A stretch of 64,000 nt of DNA from JBDHWI01 sp964590135 (GTDB lineage: Bacteria > Chloroflexota > Anaerolineae > J036 > Brachytrichaceae): the NCBI GenBank assembly GCA_964590135.1, contig CAZPVX010000004.1:62001-126000 (forward strand), read 5' to 3'. Shown piece by piece: positions 46,183 to 54,378 of the stretch. The position numbers and the translations under genes are program-made. A model generated the notes under the pieces. The model saw nothing but the letters and a program-made list of their open reading frames with translations. It was not told the DNA's origin and ran no database searches. Numbering within the stretch: position 1 is the stretch's first letter; every line of letters starts with the position of its first letter.

Positions 46183-48317
46183 ATGCAGGGCAAATTTGCA
46201 CAGGTAAATTCACCACTGATCACGATGGCATACAACGCACAACGCGCCCTCACATTGCTGCGTGAGGGCGCACAAAACCCCAAGGCTGTTTTTCGAGACG
46301 GACAGGAAGAAGCGATCAAACAAATGGTGGATGGCAATATTCGTCTGTTGTTGGTGCAAAAAACAGGCTGGGGCAAAAGCTTCGTGTATTTCATTGCCAC
46401 AAAACTCTTGCGCGAAGAACGAAGAGGGCCGGTTCTCCTGATTTCGCCATTGTTGTCGCTGATGCGAAACCAGATTGAAGCCGCCAATCGGATGGGGGTG
46501 ATTACACGCAAGATCGACTCCGACAACGAAGATGAGTGGCCGGCAATCACGCACGACTTGTCCAACGATCGGGTCGATGTGCTATTGATCACGCCTCAAC
46601 GACTGAACAACTTCGGATTTCGTGACCACATCCTTCCCGCATTTGCAGACCGTGTATCCATGCTTGTGATTGATGAAGCGCACTGCATCTCAGATTGGGG
46701 TCACGATTTCATTCCGGAATATCGATTGATCGCGCGCCTGATTCGTTCGATGCCACGCAACTTGCGCGTTCTGGCCACCACTGCCACAGCGAACAATCGC
46801 GTGCTTCAGGATTTACAAGATGTGCTTGGCCCACATTTGATCGTGTCGCGTGGTGATTTGAGCCGGCCATCACTCTTCCTCCAAACCATCCACATGCCGC
46901 ATCAAGCAGATCGCATGGCCTGGCTGGCTGATGTGGTGCCACAACTGAAAGGCAGCGGCATCATCTACACGCTCACCGTCCGTGATGCCGAGCGCGTTGC
47001 TGAATGGTTGCAGAAGTGCGGCATCAACGCACCGGCGTATTCCGCACACAACACAACCAACGAACGCATCAAGCTTGAACGCGACCTGATTCACAACAGA
47101 GTCAAGGCCTTGGTCGCCACGGTGGCGCTGGGCATGGGGTTCGACAAGCCCGATCTAGGGTTTGTCATTCACTATCAAACCCCAGGCTCCGTCGTCGCCT
47201 ACTATCAGCAAGTGGGTCGTGCACGGCGCGGGGTGGATGCCGCATATGGCGTCATGTTGAGCGGACAGGAAGATGCGGAGATCACAAACTATTTCATTGA
47301 CAGCGCATTCCCCACGCGAGAAGAAGCAGCGCAGGTCTTGCATGCATTGCAAAAGGCGCATGACGGGTTGACGCGCCATGAACTCATGTCGTCAATCAAT
47401 GTGAGCAGCGGGCGAATGGACAAGACGCTGGCGTTGCTCGCGCTGGAATCGCCGGCGCCCATTGCCAAACATGGATCAAAATGGACACTCACTGCGTCCA
47501 ATCTTGGTGATGCATTTTGGGAGCGCACACAACGGTTGACCGACCTGCGTCGTGAAGAGCAAAAGCAAATGCAGGAGTATGTCGCTCTTAAAACCGGTCA
47601 TATGGCATTTCTGGTCAAGTCAAGGCACTGGATGGCGCGCCGAAAGCCTTTACCTCTCCCGCGCTCGGGCCATTAACAGCGGATGTAAGCGTCAAACGTG
47701 TTCAAGAGGCCATCGATTTTCTGCGCCGCTCAAACCAGCCCATCCTGCCGCGCAAGCAATGGCCGGCAGATGCCATACCTCAAGAAGCCAGCGGCATCAA
47801 AATACCGGCACACCGGCAAATGCAACCCGGCCGCGTGCTGTGCATATGGGGCGACGCCGGCTGGGGTCAAATGGTCAGACAGGGGAAATATGATGATGGC
47901 CGATTTGCCGATGAACTGGTCGAAGCCTGCGCATCGCTTCTTCGCACATGGGCGCCATCGCCTGCGCCGGCGTGGGTCACGTGCATTCCTTCGCGCCGGC
48001 ATCCAGAACTGGTGCCTACCTTCGCGCAGCGACTGGCCGCGCGGCTCAAGCTGCCTTTCGGCACTGCCCTTTCCAAAACGGATGCAGTCCGACCAGAACA
48101 AAAGTCGATGAACAACTCCAGCCAGCAACTCAAAAATGTCGACGGCTCGCTCGCCATCAACGAAAAGGCAGTGCGTGAAGCGCCTGTTCTATTGATCGAC
48201 GATCTGGTCGATTCCAAATGGACACTCACCTACGCCGCATGGTTGCTGACCGGCAAAGGCGTGCCGGCGGTGTATCCTTTGGCTCTGGCAGCATCCACGC
48301 GCGCCGGCGACGAATGA
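46183..48317 (+). CDS. RecQ-type helicase fused to a phosphoribosyltransferase domain, split by frameshift
   Basis: The first frame (46183-47676) encodes a RecQ helicase core: QKTGWGKSFVYFIATKLL (Walker A), LLISPLLSLMRNQI, VIDEAHCISDWGHDF (DEAH), LATTATANNRV, ALVATVALGMGFDKPDLGFV and YYQQVGRARRG. Near 47615 the frame breaks at a tandem TCAAG duplication; the next frame continues KALDGAPKAFTSPALGPLT and then an adenine-phosphoribosyltransferase-like domain (VLCIWGDAGWGQMVRQGKYDDG, WVTCIPSRRHPELVP, VLLIDDLVDSKWTLTYAA) ending at 48317. RecQ-PRTase fusions are known in actinobacteria and Chloroflexota. The joined protein would have about 710 residues. The DprA-like gene starts within its stop codon, so the pair is an operon. 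Start 46183 or 46225. Confidence 0.85.
47615..47624 (+). repeat. TCAAG tandem duplication causing the recQ frameshift
   Basis: TCAAGTCAAG replaces a single TCAAG between codons for LV and KALDG; the extra 5 nt shifts the frame. Slippage or assembly error would both give this. Confidence 0.7.
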
Positions 48318-49630
48318 CACAAACACTTTCACCCAACACGCAGGCCATCCTGCTTTTGACTGCTCCGCTCATCATGAGCCGCAGTACAGACCAGCCCAAA
48401 TTGCTCACGCAGGGTGATTACAACAAACTGGCCCGCGCGCTGCATGAAAAGAAGCACCAACCGGCAGACCTGCTCGGCCCGGATGTGGCCAAAGTATTGC
48501 GCGAGTGTGTTGCACAGTCCGAACAACCGCGATTTGAAGCACTTCTCGGACGCGGTTTCCTGTTGAGTCAGGCGGTTGAGCGCTGGCAATCACGCTCGAT
48601 TTGGACCATCGGCCGCGCCGACGATGCCTACCCGCGCCGGCTTAAAACCCGCCTGAAAGAAGATGCGCCGTCCATCCTGTATGGCTGCGGCGACATCAGC
48701 TTGCTTGAATCGGGCGGGCTGGCTGTGGTCGGCTCACGACATGTCGATGATGAGCTGGCTGGCGTGGCACAAAACGTGGGCCGGCTGGCTGCCCAATCGC
48801 AGCGGGTGATTATTTCAGGCGGCGCAAAGGGCATCGACCAGGCTGCGCAGCAGGGCGCATTGCAGGCAGACGGCTGCGCTGTGAGCGTGCTGGCCGACAG
48901 TCTGGAACAGGCGGCGCTTGCGCGCACCAACCGTGATCCTTTGATGGAGAAGCGGCTGGCGCTCGTTTCGCCCTTCGATCCAAACGCCGGCTTCAACATC
49001 GGCCATGCCATGCAGCGCAATAAATATATCTATGCGCTTGCCGATGCCGCGCTGGTCGTATCTGCCGATCTTGAATCCGGCGGCACATGGGCCGGCGCTA
49101 TCGAGCAACTCAAGCGCTTTCACTTCGTGCCTGTCTTCATCTACGACAGCCCCGATACCGGCAAAGGCAATGCGGCTTTGATTCAGCGCGGCGGTCTGCG
49201 TTGGCCAGACCCATGCACTGCAGATGCGTTGCGCCAGGTTTTTGAAAAGATGTCTGACGCGCCGGCGCCCGAACCTGCCCAAAGCGCAATTTCGTTTGAC
49301 GTGCGCGAGCCAGCGCCAACCTACGCGCTTGTTGATGAATTTCCTGCGCAGACATCAACCACTGCAACAGCGCCAAAAGTTGAAATACCCGTGGTGATCC
49401 CGCCTGTGGCGCAGCAAACACCCGCTCAGAAACTCATGCTTGCGGTGAAGGAAATCCTCCTGCATGAGCTCGAAGAACCGCGCACGGAAGCCGAAATCGC
49501 GGAACGCTTGAACGTGCCAGTGGCGCAGGCAAAAACCTGGCTCAAACAACTAGCCGGCGAAGGGCTGCTCATCAAATACAGCAAACCTGTGCGCTATGCT
49601 TTATCCAGGCCGGATGAGCGCCTGCTCTGA
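48314..49630 (+). CDS. DprA/Smf-like DNA-processing protein
   Basis: 438 residues. A DprA-type Rossmann domain occupies about 100-310: PSILYGCGDISLLESGGLAVVGSRHVDD, QRVIISGGAKGIDQAAQQGAL and a late SADLESGGTWAG; the C-terminal about 70 residues form a winged helix (PRTEAEIAERLNVPVAQAKTWLKQL). DprA loads RecA on incoming DNA, but a role in defence is possible for a copy tied to a helicase-PRTase gene next to BREX. Its ATG overlaps the previous stop (ATGA). It ends 37 nt before brxL, in convergent orientation. Confidence 0.82.
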   Translation: MTQTLSPNTQAILLLTAPLIMSRSTDQPKLLTQGDYNKLARALHEKKHQPADLLGPDVAKVLRECVAQSEQPRFEALLGRGFLLSQAVERWQSRSIWTIGRADDAYPRRLKTRLKEDAPSILYGCGDISLLESGGLAVVGSRHVDDELAGVAQNVGRLAAQSQRVIISGGAKGIDQAAQQGALQADGCAVSVLADSLEQAALARTNRDPLMEKRLALVSPFDPNAGFNIGHAMQRNKYIYALADAALVVSADLESGGTWAGAIEQLKRFHFVPVFIYDSPDTGKGNAALIQRGGLRWPDPCTADALRQVFEKMSDAPAPEPAQSAISFDVREPAPTYALVDEFPAQTSTTATAPKVEIPVVIPPVAQQTPAQKLMLAVKEILLHELEEPRTEAEIAERLNVPVAQAKTWLKQLAGEGLLIKYSKPVRYALSRPDERLL

Positions 49631-49667
49631 CGTTTTGAATTTACGCATTGGATGCATGGCGGGGCTG

Positions 49668-51812
49668 TCACCTCTCTCGCAAATAAGTCACCTCTGCGCC
49701 TTTTGTCAGCCGCGCCTCCTGCACCGCCTGCTCCAACGAAAACGCGCCGGCCTCGAAACGTTGGAAGATATCCAACCCGCGATCCAGCATGATCTTCCAA
49801 CCGCTGTCGGTCACGATCGAGCGCGCGTGAAAATTCGGGTTGTCGTCGAACTCCCACGTGAACGCCACGCGTGAGCCGGCGAACGTCACGGCCATCTGAT
49901 TCAGGTTCTCCTCCTGGCGCGAGGCCGGGTCGAGGTCGTGTGCGGTGACCAGATGCACCGCCACCTCATCACCCTCCGCCACCAACCCATGCGCCATCTG
50001 CAGGAATTCCATCATGTTGCGCGTTTGCCAGAAGGCGCGGATGTACGGGTCGCGCACTTCGATGCGCCCCGCGCCGCGCAGGTGATCGGCAAACAGTCGC
50101 GCATAGCTCCAGCCTTTCGTGTTCTCAGGCACATGAACATGGCCGGCGATGGCCGCGTTTGCCGGCGGCGTTTGCAGCGCCGCATCCACCTCATCCAGCA
50201 TATTTTCATCGTCCGTCTCTGCGCCCTCCCCCGCCGGCGCAACCGGCACGCGCGGCGCAGCAAACGCCGGATATTGCAGCTCCTCCGGCGTCAACACGGC
50301 CACCCGCCGGCCATCGCGCATGTGCTCATATACAAAGTCGTGCCGTTTGAACGTGTCGTCGATGCGCAGGATATGCTCGCGCACCCGCCGGCGCACTTCC
50401 ATCGCAAACGCGAGAATCTCCTCGATCTCCTCCGCCGTCGCCACGCCGTGCGGATACACGATCTTCATCAGTCCCGAAAACGTCTTCTCGATGCCGGTCT
50501 GGTCGCGCGTGGAAAGTTCCGACACGATTGCAAACGCCGGCTTGTAATCACTGGTGTAGTCCTCGTTGCGCTGCTGCTTCAAAATCTCGGCGAAGTAATC
50601 GACGATGAAGCCGTAGCCGTTCGTGAACAGGTCGTTGCGGATCGGCGCGACCTCCCAGCCCGGGCTGAAGGCGTGGATGCGGTCGAGAAACGCCGAGTCG
50701 ATGTATTTGTCCGGCAACTGTTCATAGAAGTGCGAGTGCTTGAGCATGTAGGCGACCGACTTCTTCGTGTTGCCCATGAACACCATCGACGCCTCGGCGC
50801 TCAACTGCTCGATGCCGCGCGAGAACGAGCGGTTCGCCATGTAGTTCTTCATGATGTCCACCAGCGATTTGTCCACGCGCTTGTCCTTGCCGGCGAATTC
50901 ATCAAAACAGATGCAGTCCCAGTAGCCCACCAGGCCGATGCGCCCGGTCGCGTTGTTCACAAACAGCTTGGCGTTGGTGATCTCCGCGCCGCTGATCAAC
51001 ATGCCATGCGGCGAGAATTCGGCGTAGATGTGTGACTTGCCGGTTCCCTTCGGCCCCAACTCCAGCAGGTTGTAGTTGCGCTCGCAATATGGCACCAGCC
51101 GGATGAGCTGCAACAGTTTGCCGCGCCGGCTGAACATGTCGGGGTTGAAGCCGATGCTCTGCAACAGCACCGCCAGCCACTCTTCCGTCGAGAATGCCGC
51201 GCGCGCCTGCACGAAGGCGTCGTAGTCGGCGCGCGACACCTGAATCGGCTTGAGCGTTTCGATCTGCCATGGGCTGGCCTTTGGGTCTTCGGCCACCGCA
51301 TAGGCCACGTCGACGATGCACCAGATGCCGCCCACCAGCAGCTTGGGATGCCGGCGCACGTAGTCATCCGGAACCGGCACGCGCCGCAGCCCCAGATTTG
51401 TGAACTCGGCCTCGTAGATGCCGGCCTTGTCGTTCAGCTCAACGGTCAGCTTGTCGATGATCTTGTGCCGGCCCTTCTCCTTGATTGTCGATTTCACCAG
51501 TTCGGCCTGGTTGCGCTGCACGTAGTGCTTCGACAGGATGCGCTGCACCGCCTCCAGCCCGGTGCGCAGCGCGTCGGGGTCGTCGGTGGCGCAGTGCTGG
51601 CCGAGCAGGTATTCCAGCACATACGTCGGCACCACCGCATTTTGTTTCAAACCCTTCGTCAGATCCTTGCGCACCACCAAGCCAGGGTAGTGCTGCACGA
51701 TCTTGCGGTCGAGCGGGCCGAGCGACGCCGGCGCTTGCAACAGCGCCTCCACGCTTTCCACCGGGTCAAACGCCGTGAATGGATCGTCGGGTTGTGAATC
51801 AAGGTTGGTCAT
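49668..51812 (-). CDS. brxL: BREX protein BrxL, variant with MIT_C-like C-terminus
   Basis: 714 residues. The first about 490 match BrxL: VRKDLTKGLKQNAVVPTYVL, LLVGGIWCIVDVAYA, Walker A GPKGTGKS (253-260), Walker B CICFDEF, GNTKKSVAYM, and SGLMKIVYPHG. In reference BrxL the rest is a Lon Ser-Lys protease domain. Here a low-complexity linker (about 500-560) leads to a domain like the PLD-like C-terminus of human MITD1: GWSYARLF, RDPYIRAFWQTRNMMEFL, NFHARSI, DSGWKIMLDRGLDIFQ. BrxL is a DNA-binding AAA+ hexamer needed for phage defence in several BREX systems. The ATG at 51812, 8 nt after pglZ, is preferred to an upstream TTG. Confidence 0.85.
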   Translation of the reverse strand: MTNLDSQPDDPFTAFDPVESVEALLQAPASLGPLDRKIVQHYPGLVVRKDLTKGLKQNAVVPTYVLEYLLGQHCATDDPDALRTGLEAVQRILSKHYVQRNQAELVKSTIKEKGRHKIIDKLTVELNDKAGIYEAEFTNLGLRRVPVPDDYVRRHPKLLVGGIWCIVDVAYAVAEDPKASPWQIETLKPIQVSRADYDAFVQARAAFSTEEWLAVLLQSIGFNPDMFSRRGKLLQLIRLVPYCERNYNLLELGPKGTGKSHIYAEFSPHGMLISGAEITNAKLFVNNATGRIGLVGYWDCICFDEFAGKDKRVDKSLVDIMKNYMANRSFSRGIEQLSAEASMVFMGNTKKSVAYMLKHSHFYEQLPDKYIDSAFLDRIHAFSPGWEVAPIRNDLFTNGYGFIVDYFAEILKQQRNEDYTSDYKPAFAIVSELSTRDQTGIEKTFSGLMKIVYPHGVATAEEIEEILAFAMEVRRRVREHILRIDDTFKRHDFVYEHMRDGRRVAVLTPEELQYPAFAAPRVPVAPAGEGAETDDENMLDEVDAALQTPPANAAIAGHVHVPENTKGWSYARLFADHLRGAGRIEVRDPYIRAFWQTRNMMEFLQMAHGLVAEGDEVAVHLVTAHDLDPASRQEENLNQMAVTFAGSRVAFTWEFDDNPNFHARSIVTDSGWKIMLDRGLDIFQRFEAGAFSLEQAVQEARLTKGAEVTYLRER

Positions 51813-51820
51813 GGCAAAAA

Positions 51821-54316
51821 TCAATCATCAAAGTCGCTGGCAAACGGCTTGGTCAGGCGTGTGCGATAGCGCTTGTACGGATATGCCTGCGTCGTGCCGG
51901 CGATTGTCTCCAGCAGCACGATCTCCACATCTTTGTTGTTGTAGTCGTCTGCCGCGCGCGAAAGCGCCAGCGTCACGCGTTGCTCGCGCCGGCGCGGCTC
52001 CGTCTCGCCAGAATCAAAGTTCAGCGCCTTCACCTCGGAGAGCGCGCGGCCATCCTCGGCAAACACGCCCACCCGCAGCGCGCGCCCGGGCGATTTCCCG
52101 CAGGCGGGTCGATCCTGATACAACGCCAGCGCCACCTGCCCGGTCGTGATCGTCGCCGGCGGGCTGATCAAATCGACCTCCACCTGCGCAGCGTCGTCGG
52201 CGCGCGCCACATGCACGTGCAGCACCGGCACGATCACTTCCTGCAGGCTCAGCCCGCCGTGCAAAAAGCGCTTGCCCGCGCCCTGCAACGGGAAGCGCCC
52301 CAGCGAGAGCGGGAACGCTGCCTGCCAATCGCCTTCCAGCCCCAACTGCTTCGCTGTGAACACCTTCACCGTGCTGCTTTCCGCAATGCCGCGCCCCAGC
52401 GCGAAGCGCCGGTCTTTGTGCAGCCAGTCGGTCGCCGCCGGCAACGCCACATCATCCCCCGCATCGATGCCGGCCTGCTGAAACAAGAAGCCATGATCGG
52501 CGGTGACCAGCATGTTATAGCCATTTGCGCTGTAAATCTTGCGCAGCAATTGCATCAGCTCATCCAGCGCGTTGGCCACATTCGCGGCAGAAGTTTGTTC
52601 CACCTGCAGGCCGTGGCTGCGCATGTCGATCACGTCGTGATAGATGAACACCACGTCGTGATCGCGCAGCAGCGCGCGCGCATCACCCTTCGTGCTTAGC
52701 TCCATGAAGTCGCGCGCCTGCACCGCCGTCGCCTTCATGCCGGCCGCCTGCGCCAGCATCTGCCGGCGCGCCTCCGTGCCGGCGCTCGTCAATCCATCCA
52801 CCTGCACATTCATCGTGTCGGGCTGAATGGCACGCGCGTCGCCGGGCAGCAGCGATGCCATGCCGAGTTGCGTATACGACGGCGCCGACGCCAGCAGCGC
52901 GCCCAGCTCCGCCGTCCAGCGGTTTTCGGCGCGCACGCGCGCGGCCAGTTCTGCCGCCGCCTCGTAGCGCAGCGCATCGGAGATGATGACGAACACCTTT
53001 TGCTTTTTCGCCACGAAGGGGCGAATGTGATGATCGAAGAAGCGCGTTTGCGCCAGCAGCGCGCCGGCGCGCCACATCTCCATCGCCCGCACACGGTCGC
53101 TCCACTGATCGGCCAGCGGCAACAGAAACTGATTCACGTAGGCCTTGTCGGCCCACGCAGCCACCGCCGCCAGCAGCGCCGTGTGCGGGTAGCGCTGCTG
53201 GTGCCGGCAGAAGCGGCGATACGCGCCGTCCACGCGATGCCACGTTTCGATGTAGCCGTTGATGCCGGCGTCGATGCTGCCAAAGTGCAACTCTGCGCCG
53301 GCGATGCCCTCGCGCAATTCGATGGCTTCGCGCAGCGCCCCGTAGCCATCTTCATGCTCGCCAAACCAGATCGAGCCGCGCCGCTGCGCGATCCATCCCG
53401 CCAGTTCTTTGCCGGCGATGTCGCCGGCCACAAACGCATCGCGCAGCGACGCCAGCGCAAATTTCTCGAATGCAGGGAAGGTGTCATCGCCGCGCAGGTC
53501 GCGCGCGTCGCGCGCTGCGTGCAACTGGTCTTCGATGCGCAGCGTCTTTTCCAGCACGCCGGCCCAGCGCCGATAGTGCGCGCTGTGGGTCTGGCTGTCT
53601 TTCCAGTACGCCAGAAATGCGCGCGCGTGCGGGTCGAGTGCAACGCCGGCGTCCAGCGGATTGGCCGCGCGAAAGAGGGTGATGGCGAAATCGGCGAATG
53701 TCTCCGCGCCAGCGTAGCCAAAGGCGCGCTGCACTTCCTTCCAGAATGGCTCGGCCAGGTTGAAGCTGCCCAGCGCCTCGGCGACCGGATCGACAATCGC
53801 GTTTGGCTCGGATTGCGCAAAGCACGCCAGCACCAGCGCATCCACCGCCGGCTCGCTGTTCAACGCGACAGCCATCAGCTTCAAGCGCAGGCTGCTCTCG
53901 CTGTCATCCGCGCGCGCCAGCGCCTGCAAGGCCTGCACGCGGCGCGGCGATTCGAAGAACTTGATGTGCGCTTCCACCACTGGTTGCAGCGCGTAGTCCA
54001 GCCCGGCCTCCTGCACCGCCAGCGATGCGCGGTCGGCCTTGTATTCGTAGCCCTGCAAGAGCAGGTCGAGCAGCCAGTTGTCGTTGTCGGGCGGGCAGGC
54101 CGCCGGCACATACACCAGCCACTTCGCGCCGCGCCCGGCCTGATGGATGGCGACCTTCACGCCGAATTCGTCGCCGTTCACCTCGCGCTTGCGGATGCCG
54201 GCGGCCTCGCCGTCGAAGGTTTCAAACGCTGCGCGCCATTCGCCGGCCGGGTCATACCAGAACACCAGCCGGTGGCGCTCGAACACGGTCTTCAGGCTGT
54301 CGTGAATGCGTTTCAT
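51821..54316 (-). CDS. pglZ: BREX alkaline-phosphatase-superfamily protein PglZ (type A)
   Basis: 831 residues, usual size for BREX-1 PglZ-A. The helical N-terminal half opens with RIHDSLKTVFERHRLVFWYD. The PglZ core is in the second half: VFVIISDALRYEAAAELA (metal and nucleophile region), LASAPSYTQLGMASLLPG, VVFIYHDVIDMRSHG and NMLVTADHGFLFQ, the metal-binding DHG. A C-terminal beta domain (about 700-831) ends in the acidic SDFDD. PglZ partners with PglX and BrxC. It follows pglX after 62 nt of heptamer-containing spacer and precedes brxL by 8 nt. Confidence 0.93.
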   Translation of the reverse strand: MKRIHDSLKTVFERHRLVFWYDPAGEWRAAFETFDGEAAGIRKREVNGDEFGVKVAIHQAGRGAKWLVYVPAACPPDNDNWLLDLLLQGYEYKADRASLAVQEAGLDYALQPVVEAHIKFFESPRRVQALQALARADDSESSLRLKLMAVALNSEPAVDALVLACFAQSEPNAIVDPVAEALGSFNLAEPFWKEVQRAFGYAGAETFADFAITLFRAANPLDAGVALDPHARAFLAYWKDSQTHSAHYRRWAGVLEKTLRIEDQLHAARDARDLRGDDTFPAFEKFALASLRDAFVAGDIAGKELAGWIAQRRGSIWFGEHEDGYGALREAIELREGIAGAELHFGSIDAGINGYIETWHRVDGAYRRFCRHQQRYPHTALLAAVAAWADKAYVNQFLLPLADQWSDRVRAMEMWRAGALLAQTRFFDHHIRPFVAKKQKVFVIISDALRYEAAAELAARVRAENRWTAELGALLASAPSYTQLGMASLLPGDARAIQPDTMNVQVDGLTSAGTEARRQMLAQAAGMKATAVQARDFMELSTKGDARALLRDHDVVFIYHDVIDMRSHGLQVEQTSAANVANALDELMQLLRKIYSANGYNMLVTADHGFLFQQAGIDAGDDVALPAATDWLHKDRRFALGRGIAESSTVKVFTAKQLGLEGDWQAAFPLSLGRFPLQGAGKRFLHGGLSLQEVIVPVLHVHVARADDAAQVEVDLISPPATITTGQVALALYQDRPACGKSPGRALRVGVFAEDGRALSEVKALNFDSGETEPRRREQRVTLALSRAADDYNNKDVEIVLLETIAGTTQAYPYKRYRTRLTKPFASDFDD

Positions 54317-54319
54317 GTC

Positions 54320-54378
54320 GATTTTGGATTTTGGATGGTCACCCCATCACCCCTTCCCATTTTCTCCCATTCGCCCCT
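54320..54378. repeat. Heptamer tract between pglX and pglZ
   Basis: GATTTTG, GATTTTG, GATGGTC in 7-nt register (54320-54340), followed by a C-rich low-complexity run up to the pglX stop. Confidence 0.65.

Noticed and set aside
46183..49630. Competence operon
   Set aside because: Only a DprA-like protein is present; no ComEA, ComEC or pilus genes are near, and the partner is a helicase-PRTase fusion, so competence is not supported.
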